This document shows, piece after piece, positions 25,560 to 33,887 of a stretch of DNA of 64,000 nt. Position 1 is the first letter of the stretch. The number at the start of each line of letters is the position of its first letter. The position numbers were made by a program, and so were the translations under genes. Below the pieces are notes generated by a model. The model made no database searches. It worked only from the letters and a program-made list of their open reading frames with translations, and was not told where the DNA came from. Source of the stretch: DASYLJ01 sp964432595 (GTDB lineage: Bacteria > Desulfobacterota > Binatia > DP-6); the NCBI GenBank assembly GCA_964432595.1, contig CAYSOF010000020.1, positions 1 to 64,000 of the forward strand, written 5' to 3'.

Positions 25560-26869
25560 TGGCAGTGGGCGCAGCCGCGGTTGGCGACGCCCAGCATCGG
25601 CGGGTCGTTCGTCGGGTCGTCGTCCTGGAAACGCGCCACGCGGCCTTCGAGGTCGTCGAGCCGCTCCTGGACCTCGGCGACGAACGTCGCGCTCCATCCG
25701 GTGCCCGCCGCCGTCGAGAGCGCCGTCTGATAGCGCGACCGCGCGTCCTCGATGCGGCCGGCCTTCGCGTAGACGTCGCCGAAGAAGACGAACGTCCCTT
25801 CGAGGTTGTGCGGCGCGAGCCCGTCGTTGAAGCAGATCTCTCCCTGGGCGCCCGACGAGAAGCAGTCCTGCGCGGCGACCGGGAAGTACTCGTCGAGGAG
25901 GCGCAGCGCCTCGACGTACGCGGGATCGGTCGGCGGCACCGCGGGTGGAACGGCGCCGATCGGGTTGAACGCATTGAAGAGCGGGTTGAGCCGGGCCGCG
26001 TCCGCCATCTCGGCGACGCCCTGCGCGCGCAGGGCCGCATCCCCGGCGAGGACCGCGGCGACGTACGTCGTGCCCGACGCGAAGCCGAGCGCGCGGGTGT
26101 CGCCGGCGCCGTTCGCATAGAGCAGCGGGAGGGCGCGGGCGAAGGCCGTGCGGGCCGCGTCGATCTCGGTGCGCTGCTCCGGCGTCGCGCTCGGGTAGTG
26201 CGTCACCGCGTCGCCGAAGCGGTAGAGGTGCGTCATCGCCAATAGGAACGGCATGCGGCCGTCCTTCGGGTCCCGTTTCGCCGCGCGTGTCAGGAGGCGG
26301 AGCGCTTCCTCGTCGCGGCGCGCGTCGCCGAGTACCGTGTCCCAGAACGCGGCCTCGGCGCGCCCCGCGAGGGCCGACGTCCGCCGCGCGACCACGGCCG
26401 TCGCGTCATTGCGACGGAAGGTGTGGAAGCGGACGTGATGGCTCGTCTCGCCGACGGCGAACGTCAGCTGCACGAATCCCACGGGGCCCGCCACGGGCAC
26501 GAAGCCAGGCGCCTCGGCCGTGATCGCGAGGCCGCGCGTCCCGTAGCGCACGCGGGTGATGCCGCCCGCCGTGCCGGCGTCGTCGCGGTAGCGCCAGCCG
26601 CCGCGGACGCGACGCCACCCCGCGCAGGGCAGGGCCACCGCGGGCGGACCGAGGACCAGGTTCGTCGCCGTCGGATAGAACGCGATCCGCACGGTCGCCG
26701 CCGACGGGCACGCGCTCGGATCGGCGAGCGGCGCGAGCTTCGGGTCGGCGCCGACGCGGATCACCGTGCGAGCGGCGTCGATCGTCGCCCGCTTGGCGGT
26801 GGTGAGCACGGTCAGCGCGTCGGCGCGGGTCGTCAGGAGGGCCAGAAGAGCTACGAGCAGAAGGCGCAT
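25550..26869 (-). CDS. Exported TPR-like protein with C-terminal CxxCH
   Basis: 439 residues. The ATG at 26869 gives a textbook signal peptide (MR, ~14 Leu/Ala residues, ADA site). After an N-terminal beta-rich section (to ~residue 160), the rest is helical repeat resembling tetratricopeptides (e.g. 'EEALRLLTRAAKRDPKDGRMPFLLAMTHL'-type units near 205-240 and 'GDVYAKAGRIEDARSRYQTAL' near 375). The last eight residues read GCAHCHYR, that is, a c-type haem-binding CxxCH at the very end of an exported protein. No axial Met-containing cytochrome fold is apparent. The family is unnamed as far as I can tell; haem attachment is an inference. Confidence 0.72.
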   Translation of the reverse strand: MRLLLVALLALLTTRADALTVLTTAKRATIDAARTVIRVGADPKLAPLADPSACPSAATVRIAFYPTATNLVLGPPAVALPCAGWRRVRGGWRYRDDAGTAGGITRVRYGTRGLAITAEAPGFVPVAGPVGFVQLTFAVGETSHHVRFHTFRRNDATAVVARRTSALAGRAEAAFWDTVLGDARRDEEALRLLTRAAKRDPKDGRMPFLLAMTHLYRFGDAVTHYPSATPEQRTEIDAARTAFARALPLLYANGAGDTRALGFASGTTYVAAVLAGDAALRAQGVAEMADAARLNPLFNAFNPIGAVPPAVPPTDPAYVEALRLLDEYFPVAAQDCFSSGAQGEICFNDGLAPHNLEGTFVFFGDVYAKAGRIEDARSRYQTALSTAAGTGWSATFVAEVQERLDDLEGRVARFQDDDPTNDPPMLGVANRGCAHCHYR

Positions 26870-26938
26870 GCGACACCCACGGTGACAGCCCGGGGTCGTC
26901 GCCGTCAACGATCGGCGATGCTATGCCGGCGCGGCGTC

Positions 26939-27730
26939 ATGATCGTCGACACGCACGTACACCTCCTTCCCGAGCGGCTCGCGGCCGCGATCCGCGGCTT
27001 CTTCGAGAAGCACCTGCCGGACGCGATGCTGTACCCGTGGCAGCTCGAGCCGGCGCGCGCCGCGATCGTCGCCGCGGGCGTCGGGCGCTGCTGGAGCCTG
27101 CCGTACGCGCACAAGCCGGGCATGGCGTCGGCGCTGAACCGCTGGATGGCGGAGACGTTCGCGGACGACGCGCTCGTCGAGCCGGGCGGCACCGTGCATC
27201 CGGGCGACGACGTCGCCGCGGTGGTGGGCGAGGCGCTCGACGACCTCGGGCTGCGCCTGCTGAAGCTTCACTGCTCGGTCGGGAAGTTCGCGCCCGACGA
27301 TCCGCGGCTCGATCCGCTCTGGCGGCGCGTGTCGGACGCCGGGCGGCCGGTCGTCGTCCATGCCGGGCACGCGATCGACGGACGCACCGCCGCGGCCGAG
27401 ATCGCGCCGATCGGCCGCGTCGCGCGCCGCTTTCCCGAGGCGCGGATCATCGTCGCGCACTGCGGCGCGCCGGCGGTGAAGGCGACGATCGCGCTGCTGC
27501 ACGAGACGCGCGCCGTCCACGCGGATCTGACGCCGGTGATCGCCGACCCGACGCCGCTCGATCATCGTGCGCTGCACGGGCTCGAACCGCGCCTGCTGTT
27601 CGGCAGCGACGCGCCGAACACCGGCGTGCGCATCGAGGACGCGATCGCGCACGTGCGCGGCCTCGGTCTCGGACCCGCGAACACCGATGCGATCCTCGGC
27701 GGCAACGCGCAGGCCCTCCTCGCCGGCTGA
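26939..27730 (+). CDS. Amidohydrolase-family (TIM-barrel) metal-dependent hydrolase
   Basis: 263 residues from the ATG at 26939; an ATG at 26918 would add seven residues. The N-terminus 'MIVDTHVHLLPE' carries the HxH metal site, 'PVVVHAGHA' and 'IIVAHCGAP' supply the later metal His residues, and 'LLFGSDAPNTG' the catalytic Asp. This is the amidohydrolase_2 (PF04909) pattern that includes decarboxylases such as ACMSD as well as hydrolases. No signal peptide. It lies 24 bases upstream of a thiolase gene on the same strand, so both may belong to one catabolic unit. Confidence 0.85.
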   Translation: MIVDTHVHLLPERLAAAIRGFFEKHLPDAMLYPWQLEPARAAIVAAGVGRCWSLPYAHKPGMASALNRWMAETFADDALVEPGGTVHPGDDVAAVVGEALDDLGLRLLKLHCSVGKFAPDDPRLDPLWRRVSDAGRPVVVHAGHAIDGRTAAAEIAPIGRVARRFPEARIIVAHCGAPAVKATIALLHETRAVHADLTPVIADPTPLDHRALHGLEPRLLFGSDAPNTGVRIEDAIAHVRGLGLGPANTDAILGGNAQALLAG

Positions 27731-27754
27731 CGCGGCCTGGGGCATGATGGCGGC

Positions 27755-28930
27755 ATGTCGACCGCCTGGATCGTCGGTGCCGTGCGCACGCCCATCGGTG
27801 GGCTCCTCGGCACCTTGTCGTCGCTCACCGCTCCACAGCTCGGCGCCCACGCGGTGCGCGCCGCCGTGCAACGCGCCGGCGTGCCCGCCGACGTCGTCGA
27901 GCAGGTGATCATGGGCAACGTCCTGGCGGCCGGGCTCGGGCAGGCGCCGGCGCGGCAGGCGGGGCTCGGTGCGGGCATCCCGCGCACGCACGGCGCGCTC
28001 ACGATCAACAAGGTCTGCGGCTCGGGGCTGATGGCGGTGATGCTGGCGTCGCAGTCGATCCGGCTCGGCGAGGCCGACGTGATCGCGGCCGGCGGCATGG
28101 AGAGCATGAGCCGCGCGCCGCACCTGCTGCCGCGGCTGCGGAGCGGCTGCCGCATGGGGCACGCGGAGGTCGTCGACGCGATGATCCACGACGGGCTCTG
28201 GGATCCCTACAACGACTTCCACATGGGCAGCGCCGCGGAGCGCTGCGCGCGCAGCGAGGACGTCTCGCGCGCCGACCAGGACGCGTTCGCGGCCGAGAGC
28301 TATCGGCGTGCGCAGGCGGCGACGGCGGCGGGATGGTTCGCCGACGAGATCGTGCCGATCACGATCGCGGGACGGAAGGGCGACACCGTCGTCGACGTCG
28401 ACGACGAGCCGCCGCGCGTCGACTTCGATCGCATCGGGTCGTTGAAGCCCAGCTTCGCGGCCGACGGCACGATCACGGCGGCGAACGCCTCGACGATCGC
28501 CGACGGCGCGGCCGCGGTCGTCGTCGCCAGCGAAGCCGCTCTTCGACGGCACGGCCTCACGCCGCGTGCCCGCATCGTCGCGGCGACGGCGGCGGGACGC
28601 GCGCCCGAGGAGTTCCCCGTCGCGCCGATCGACGCCAGCCGCAAGGTGCTGGCGCAGGCCGGGCTCGAGGCCGGCGACATCGACCTGTGGGAGATCAACG
28701 AGGCGTTCGCCGTCGTCGCGCTGGCGACGATGCGCGCGCTGCAGCTCGACCCGGCGACGGTGAACGTCCACGGCGGCGCGATCGCGCTCGGCCACCCGAT
28801 CGGCGCCAGCGGCGCGCGGGTGCTCGTCACGCTGCTGTCGGCGATGGAGCGGCGCGGGGTGCGTCGCGGGCTCGCGACGCTGTGCCTCGGCGGCGGCGAG
28901 GCCGTGGCGATGATCGTCGAGCGTCCTTAG
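27755..28930 (+). CDS. Thiolase (acetyl-CoA C-acyltransferase)
   Basis: 391 residues, normal thiolase length. Start 'WIVGAVRTPIGGLLG'; acyl-accepting Cys88 in 'NKVCGSGLMAV'; His in 'GGAIALGHPIGASGARV'; and second catalytic Cys in 'ATLCLGGGEAVAM'. All residues for thiolysis or Claisen condensation are present. It cleaves 3-ketoacyl-CoA to acetyl-CoA in beta-oxidation, or runs in reverse to acetoacetyl-CoA. No fadB-like partner is adjacent; the upstream amidohydrolase is the only neighbour on the same strand. Two further thiolase-superfamily genes are at 51155 and 59999. Confidence 0.92.
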   Translation: MSTAWIVGAVRTPIGGLLGTLSSLTAPQLGAHAVRAAVQRAGVPADVVEQVIMGNVLAAGLGQAPARQAGLGAGIPRTHGALTINKVCGSGLMAVMLASQSIRLGEADVIAAGGMESMSRAPHLLPRLRSGCRMGHAEVVDAMIHDGLWDPYNDFHMGSAAERCARSEDVSRADQDAFAAESYRRAQAATAAGWFADEIVPITIAGRKGDTVVDVDDEPPRVDFDRIGSLKPSFAADGTITAANASTIADGAAAVVVASEAALRRHGLTPRARIVAATAAGRAPEEFPVAPIDASRKVLAQAGLEAGDIDLWEINEAFAVVALATMRALQLDPATVNVHGGAIALGHPIGASGARVLVTLLSAMERRGVRRGLATLCLGGGEAVAMIVERP

Positions 28931-29133
28931 GTCAGCCGCTGGTACAGCGTTCCGCCGGCCTCCGCCTCGCGGATGGCCTTCAGCCGCGTCTCGACGGCGA
29001 CGTCGAGGTGCTGCGCGTTGATGTGGTCGTGCAGGTGGCGCTTCAGGCCGGGATCGGGCGTCTTCCACCGCTTCTCCCAGCCGCCGACGAGCGTCTTGCA
29101 GAGCGGGCACGTGATCCCCCACGTCGCGGGCAT
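28927..29133 (-). CDS. Small C2H2-like zinc-binding protein
   Basis: 68 residues from the ATG at 29133. A CPLC knuckle near residue 9 is followed about 20 residues later by a helix with 'HLHDHINAQH', giving a C-x2-C...H-x-H/H-x4-H ligand set like a C2H2 finger. The C-terminal half is a charged helix ('AVETRLKAIREAEA'). Its stop overlaps the thiolase stop by 4 bases on the opposite strand. The intact motif and defined start make it a likely real gene. A DNA- or protein-binding role is possible; nothing more can be said. Confidence 0.6.
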   Translation of the reverse strand: MPATWGITCPLCKTLVGGWEKRWKTPDPGLKRHLHDHINAQHLDVAVETRLKAIREAEAGGTLYQRLT

Positions 29134-29173
29134 GCGGCCCGATAGAGCACGCGATCGAACCCGGCGCCAGTTA

Positions 29174-29190
29174 TTGCATCGCGAGTGCAA
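29174..29190 (+). promoter_or_regulatory. Perfect palindrome TTGCA-N7-TGCAA before the second GST gene
   Basis: A perfect 5+5 inverted repeat with a 7-base spacer sits 20 bases upstream of the ATG at 29211. On the minus strand it reads TGCA-N7-TGCA-ATAA, the same pattern as the site before tetR at 8961. It also carries TTGCATCGCG, imperfectly repeated as TTGTATCGCG at 29195-29204. A role as operator of the TetR protein encoded at 8991 is proposed. Confidence 0.5.
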
Positions 29191-29210
29191 GCTGTTGTAT
29201 CGCGGTCCCG

Positions 29211-30326
29211 ATGGCGACGCGCGAGCCCGTCTACCGGCTCTACTCGAGCGAGATCTCGTACTTCTCCCAGAAGGTCCGGCCCGCGTTCCGCTGGAAGCGC
29301 GCGCCCTTCCTCGATCTGCTGGCGACGACGAAAGCCAGCCGCGAGGTGATCCGGCCGCGCACGGGCGTCGTCATGATTCCCGTCGTCGTCACGCCCGAGG
29401 ACGAGACCTGGCAGGACTCGAGCGACATTCTCGACAACCTGGAGCGCCGCTTCCCCGATCCGCCGCTCTTCCCCGCGACGCCCGTCCAGCGGCTCGCCGC
29501 GTACTGCATCGAGCTCTGGACGGACGAATTCCTGCTCATCCCCGGCGTCCACTACCGCTGGAGCTATCCCGAGAGCGCGACGAAGGCGCTCGCCGAGTTC
29601 GCCGCGAACATGGGCAACGCGAAGAACGCCGAGCGCTTCGCCGGCGGCGTGCAGGGCTTCACGCGCATGATCGGCGTCACGCCCGAGACGATCCCCGCGA
29701 TCGAGGCGCACATCCACGACACGCTCGCAGCGCTCGAAGCGCATTTCGCCGAACACCCCTACCTGCTCGGCGGCCGGCCATCGCTCGCCGATTGCGCGTT
29801 GATGGGGCCGTTCTTCGGCCACTTCTACAACGACGCGGTGCCGGGCCGCCTGCTGCGCGAGACCGCGCCGAACACCTGCCACTGGATCGAGCGGATGAAC
29901 CATCCGGGCTCGGATGACGACGCCGACGCCGAATGGCTGGCGGGCGACGCGCTCGCGCCGACGTTCCACGCGCTGCTCGCCGTCGCGGGACGCGACACGG
30001 CGCCGCAGGTGCTCGACACCGTTCGCGCGTTCGAGCAGTGGGCCGACACGTCGCCGGTGCTGCCGGGCGAGCTGCCGCGCATCGTCGGCATGCACGCGAC
30101 GTCGCTACGCGGCGTCGGATACGAGCGCATCACGACGCCCTACACGCTCTGGATGCTGCAGCGTCTTCAGGGTGCGCATGCAGCACTCGATGCCGGCGGA
30201 CGCGCCGCCGTCGATCGCGTACTCGCCGGTACGGGCTTCGACGAGGTGCTCGCGTACCGTCCGCGGCATCGCGTCGTACGGAATCCCTTCAAACTAGAAC
30301 TCGATCGTTCCGGCACGACGGTGTAG
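29211..30326 (+). CDS. Glutathione S-transferase-like protein (second paralogue)
   Basis: 371 residues. The thioredoxin-like N-terminal domain begins 'YRLYSSEISYFSQKVRPAF', then 'SSDILDNLERRFP' at the glutathione-contact position; the C-terminal helical domain includes 'HPYLLGGRPSLADCALMGPFF', the GST C-domain capping motif. It is related to the protein at 10496 and, like it, longer than standard GSTs. A palindrome shared with the dehalogenase operon precedes it, which suggests co-regulation in spite of the 20 kb distance. The downstream DUF1330 gene starts 9 bases after its stop. Confidence 0.8.
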   Translation: MATREPVYRLYSSEISYFSQKVRPAFRWKRAPFLDLLATTKASREVIRPRTGVVMIPVVVTPEDETWQDSSDILDNLERRFPDPPLFPATPVQRLAAYCIELWTDEFLLIPGVHYRWSYPESATKALAEFAANMGNAKNAERFAGGVQGFTRMIGVTPETIPAIEAHIHDTLAALEAHFAEHPYLLGGRPSLADCALMGPFFGHFYNDAVPGRLLRETAPNTCHWIERMNHPGSDDDADAEWLAGDALAPTFHALLAVAGRDTAPQVLDTVRAFEQWADTSPVLPGELPRIVGMHATSLRGVGYERITTPYTLWMLQRLQGAHAALDAGGRAAVDRVLAGTGFDEVLAYRPRHRVVRNPFKLELDRSGTTV

Positions 30327-30335
30327 GACGGCGTG

Positions 30336-30746
30336 ATGGACGCGATCTTCCCCAACCTCGAACAGTTTCAGGAGCTCGCACAGAGCACCGACACCGGTCC
30401 GGTCGTCATGCTGAATCTCGCCGCGCTGCGCACGCGCCAGGGTCCCGGCAGCGGCGCGTTCGCGCGCTGGGCGGAGCGCGCCGTGCCGATGGTCGAGAGC
30501 GTCGGCGGCAAGGTGCTGTTCGCAGGTCGTGGCAACCAGGTGCTGATCGGCGATCCGTCCCAACCCTGGGACTTCATCATCATCAGCTGGTACCCGTCGC
30601 GCCGCGCGTTTCTCGAGATGGTGACGAGCCAGGCGTATCGCGACGCGAACGCCGACCGCGAGCAGGCGCTGGCGCGCAGCCTCATGCTCGCATGCACGCC
30701 GATGATCCCGGGGTTCGTGCCGAAGGAGCTCCTCGATGGGCCGTAA
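30336..30746 (+). CDS. DUF1330-like protein
   Basis: 136 residues from the ATG at 30336 (a GTG sits directly before it). 'PVVMLNLAALR' and 'FIIISWYPSRRAFLEMVTSQAYRDA' are the ferredoxin-like-fold landmarks of DUF1330-type proteins, which resemble dimeric alpha/beta-barrel (Dabb) proteins. Function of the family is not established. Its end overlaps the sulfatase gene by 11 bases, so the two are translated together, and it follows the GST-like gene by 9 bases. Confidence 0.72.
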   Translation: MDAIFPNLEQFQELAQSTDTGPVVMLNLAALRTRQGPGSGAFARWAERAVPMVESVGGKVLFAGRGNQVLIGDPSQPWDFIIISWYPSRRAFLEMVTSQAYRDANADREQALARSLMLACTPMIPGFVPKELLDGP

Positions 30747-32310
30747 GATCCTCTTCATCACCACCGACCAGCAGCGCTGGGACGCGCTCGGGTGCAACGG
30801 CGGCACGATCGCCCGCACGCCCGTCGTCGACCGCCTCGCCGCGACCGGCCTGAACTACCGGCGCGCGCACAACCAGAACACGGTGTGCATGCCCGCGCGG
30901 TCGACGATGCTGACCGGGCAGTACGTGCGCACGCACGGGGTGGTGGCGAACGGGGTCGCGTTGCCGGTCGACGCGCCGAGCGTCGCCGCGCACCTCCAGC
31001 AGCACGGCTATCGCACGGCGCTGCTCGGCAAGGCGCACTTCGACCCCGCGTTCGACATGGCCGGGCGCTGGTTCGAGAACCGGATGGCGCGCGAGCACTC
31101 GACCGGTCCGCATCGCGGCTTCGAGCATCTCGAGCTCGCCATGCACGGCCCGATCGGCGGCTGGCACTACTCGCTGTGGCTGCAGGAGCAGCACCCGGAA
31201 GACGTCGGCGGCTTCGCGCCGTTGCTCTCCGCGAAGGGTGCCGGTGAGACCGGCGCGCCCGAGGTCGCCTACAACCCGATCCCGCGCGAGCACTACCACA
31301 CCGACTGGGTCGCCGACCGCACGATCGCGTACCTCGACTCGCTGCCCGCCGACGCCGACTGGTTCGTCTGGATGAGCTTCCCCGACCCGCACCATCCGTG
31401 GGATCCGCCGGCGTCCGAGGCGAAGCGCGTCCGGTGGCGGGACCTCGACCTGCCGCCCGGGCATCCCGGCAGCACGGAGAAGATCGTCGAGATCCTCGCG
31501 CAGAAGCCGCGCCACTGGCTGGACTGGTGGGAAGGACGCTTTCGCAACAACGAGGGCGGCCCGATGGCGTTCGTGCCGTCGCGTCTCACCGACGACAACA
31601 TCCGCGAGGTGAACGCGCTGATCCACGTCGAGAACGAGCTCATCGACGAAGCGTGCGGCCGCGTGCTCCGGCGTATCGCCGAGCGCGGGTGGGAGCAGGA
31701 CACCGACGTCGTCTTCACGACGGACCACGGCGAGCTCCAGGGCGACTACGGGCTGCTCTACAAGGGGCCGTACCACGTCGACTCGCTGATGCGGCTGCCG
31801 TTCGTGTGGCGGCCGGCGCCGTCGGCGAACGTCGCGCCGGCCGTGATCGAGGAGCCCGTCGGCCAGCTCGACCTCGCGCCCACGTTCTGTGCGATCGCCG
31901 GCGTGCCGATCCCGGAGTGGATCGAGGGAAAGCCGCTGCCGACGGCCCCCGGCTCGGATCGCCAGCGCGTCATCACCGAGTGGGACAGCCAGTTCCGCGA
32001 GATCGGCATGCACCTGCGCACCATCTACCGCGACGGCTTCATCTGCACGGTCTACGAGCCGACGACGCGCGACTACGGCGTCCAGCTCGAGAAGCTCCTG
32101 AAGGCGTTCGGCTCGAAGCGGTCGGTTCCCGACATCCGCTACGACGGGACCGAAGGCGAGCTGTACGACGTCCGCGCCGATCCGCATCAGTGGCGCAACC
32201 TCTGGAACGATCCGGGCTACGCGAAGCTGCGCGCGGACCTCGTCGCCGATCTCTACGACAACCTGCCGGCGCCGCGGCAGCCGCCGCTGCCGGTCGACAC
32301 GTTCGCCTAG
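30736..32310 (+). CDS. Sulfatase (type I, formylglycine-dependent)
   Basis: 524 residues without signal peptide, so cytoplasmic. The N-terminal metal site 'LFITTDQQRWDALG' and the sulfatase signature with Cys51 in 'VCMPARSTMLTGQ' fit C-x-P-x-R, the site converted to formylglycine. Further motifs: 'GKAHFD', 'TDHGELQGDYGL' and 'FVWMSFPDPHHPW'. It hydrolyses sulfate esters or possibly phosphonate monoesters, which use the same fold and signature. No formylglycine-generating enzyme is in the window, so the maturase must be encoded elsewhere. Its start lies inside the DUF1330 gene. Confidence 0.9.
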   Translation: MGRKILFITTDQQRWDALGCNGGTIARTPVVDRLAATGLNYRRAHNQNTVCMPARSTMLTGQYVRTHGVVANGVALPVDAPSVAAHLQQHGYRTALLGKAHFDPAFDMAGRWFENRMAREHSTGPHRGFEHLELAMHGPIGGWHYSLWLQEQHPEDVGGFAPLLSAKGAGETGAPEVAYNPIPREHYHTDWVADRTIAYLDSLPADADWFVWMSFPDPHHPWDPPASEAKRVRWRDLDLPPGHPGSTEKIVEILAQKPRHWLDWWEGRFRNNEGGPMAFVPSRLTDDNIREVNALIHVENELIDEACGRVLRRIAERGWEQDTDVVFTTDHGELQGDYGLLYKGPYHVDSLMRLPFVWRPAPSANVAPAVIEEPVGQLDLAPTFCAIAGVPIPEWIEGKPLPTAPGSDRQRVITEWDSQFREIGMHLRTIYRDGFICTVYEPTTRDYGVQLEKLLKAFGSKRSVPDIRYDGTEGELYDVRADPHQWRNLWNDPGYAKLRADLVADLYDNLPAPRQPPLPVDTFA

Positions 32311-32351
32311 CAGCTATCCTCGACCACGCGACGCCGCTATCGTGCGGCGTC

Positions 32352-32927
32352 GTGCGAGCGGTCGACGAGGTGCGCAACGCGTTGCGACGGCACGTGCCGC
32401 GCGTGACCAGCGACGGCGGCGACGTGCCGCGCGCCGCCGTCGCCATCGTGCTGCACGAGCGTGCCGAGGGACTCGAGATGCTCTTCATCGAGCGCGCGGA
32501 GCGGGCGGGTGACCCGTGGTCGGGACACATGGCGTTCCCGGGCGGCCGCATGGGGCCGCTCGATCCCGATGCGCGCGCGGCGGCGGAGCGCGAGACGTAC
32601 GAAGAGGTGGGCGTCGACCTGAGCCGCGCCGAGCTGCTGGGGCGGCTCGACGACCTCGAAGGACCGGTCGTCCCGCTCACCTTGTCGGCGTTCGTGTACC
32701 ATCTCGAAGCGCCGCCGCGGGTCGTCACGAACCACGAGGTGCGCGAGGCGCTGTGGGTCCCGGTGACGCGGCTGCTCGACCCCGCGCACCGCGTGGCGCA
32801 CGCGTGGGGCCCGAGCTCGTATCCCGGCGTGCTGGTCGGCGAGCCGGGGCGGCACGTCGTCTGGGGGCTCACGCGCTCGCTGCTCGAGCGGTTCTTCGGG
32901 ATCCTCGGCCGGCGGCTGCCGGACTAG
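32352..32927 (+). CDS. Nudix hydrolase, CoA pyrophosphatase-like (NudL)
   Basis: 191 residues from a GTG at 32352. The Nudix box GX5EX7REUXEEXGU is present from 'GGRMGPLDPDARAAAERETYEEVGV', preceded by 'DPWSGHMAFPGG', the extended UPF0035 motif (SGQ/H-x-AFPGG) that marks the NudL/PCD1 group acting on coenzyme A and acyl-CoA pyrophosphate bonds. The upstream extension of the frame lies inside the sulfatase gene and is not coding. It is 41 bases downstream of the sulfatase stop. Confidence 0.85.
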   Translation: MRAVDEVRNALRRHVPRVTSDGGDVPRAAVAIVLHERAEGLEMLFIERAERAGDPWSGHMAFPGGRMGPLDPDARAAAERETYEEVGVDLSRAELLGRLDDLEGPVVPLTLSAFVYHLEAPPRVVTNHEVREALWVPVTRLLDPAHRVAHAWGPSSYPGVLVGEPGRHVVWGLTRSLLERFFGILGRRLPD

Positions 32928-33038
32928 CAGCGTCATCGCGGTGGCACCGGCGTCGCAGAGTCGTCGCGCCGGCGGCGCCGTCCCTGGCGCACGGTGGCGC
33001 CTGGGCGCGTGGTGTGCTTCTTGCTGAATGGTCGAATC

Positions 33039-33881
33039 ATGATGGGACTTCGGCCGCTTTCGATCGGTGAGATCCTCGACGGCGCGTTCTCCATCTATCG
33101 CCGGCACTTCCTGGTCATGGTGACGACCGTCGCGGCGCTGACGCTGCCGGGGACGCTCCTGCAGGTGGAGTTCCCGACGGCCGGCGCGCTCCTCACGAGC
33201 CTCGGCACCATCGTCGCCCTGGTGGCGCTCACCGGGCAGACGTCGGACGCGCTGCTCGGCGGGCAACCCGAGCTCGCCTCGGGCGTGCAGTTCGGCCTCC
33301 GGCGTTCCGGCGCGGCGCTGCTGGCGATCCTCTGCACCACGCTCGTGGTCATGATCTCCGCGATGCCGTTCGCCGGTCTGGCCTGGTACCTCGCCGTCAC
33401 GATGGCCCCTGACCGCTCCGGGCTGACGATCCCGATGTACGTGCTGTTGCTGGCCGTGCCCGTGCTCGCCGCGGTCGGCGTGCTGTCGTGGCAGATGCTG
33501 CGCTGGTTCGCCGTCATGCAGGTCGCGGCGCTCGAGCCCACGCGCCGGTTCATGCGTCGCTCCGCCGTCCTGTCGCGCGGCGCGCTGTGGAAGATCAGCG
33601 TCGTGTGGCTCGTCGGCTCGCTGATCGTCGGCGTGCCGAACACGCTCGCCGGCATCGGGCAGGGCGTGGCCACCGTGTTGAGCGAGGACGGATCGGGTAC
33701 CGGCCTGATGGCGGCATCGCTGGCGCTGGCCTGGGCGATCTCGGCCCTGGGCACGCCCTTCACCGCCGCGCTGCTGACGCTGCTCTACTACGATCAGCGC
33801 GTGCGGAAGGACGGCCTCGACGTCGAGCTGGCCGTCTCGCGTGCGGTGGCGCCGCCGGTGCCGCAGCCGGTCGGTACCTGA
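33039..33881 (+). CDS. Polytopic membrane protein of the MoxR operon
   Basis: 280 residues, about six membrane helices. The start 'LRPLSIGEILDGAFSIYRRHF' is the recognisable N-terminus of a membrane family related to the glycerophosphodiester phosphodiesterase membrane domain (no catalytic phosphodiesterase domain is attached). ATG codons at 33039 and 33042 are equivalent choices. Six bases separate it from the DUF4129 gene, so it opens the MoxR operon. Role unknown; probably a membrane scaffold. Confidence 0.78.
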   Translation: MMGLRPLSIGEILDGAFSIYRRHFLVMVTTVAALTLPGTLLQVEFPTAGALLTSLGTIVALVALTGQTSDALLGGQPELASGVQFGLRRSGAALLAILCTTLVVMISAMPFAGLAWYLAVTMAPDRSGLTIPMYVLLLAVPVLAAVGVLSWQMLRWFAVMQVAALEPTRRFMRRSAVLSRGALWKISVVWLVGSLIVGVPNTLAGIGQGVATVLSEDGSGTGLMAASLALAWAISALGTPFTAALLTLLYYDQRVRKDGLDVELAVSRAVAPPVPQPVGT

Positions 33882-33887
33882 CGGCGC

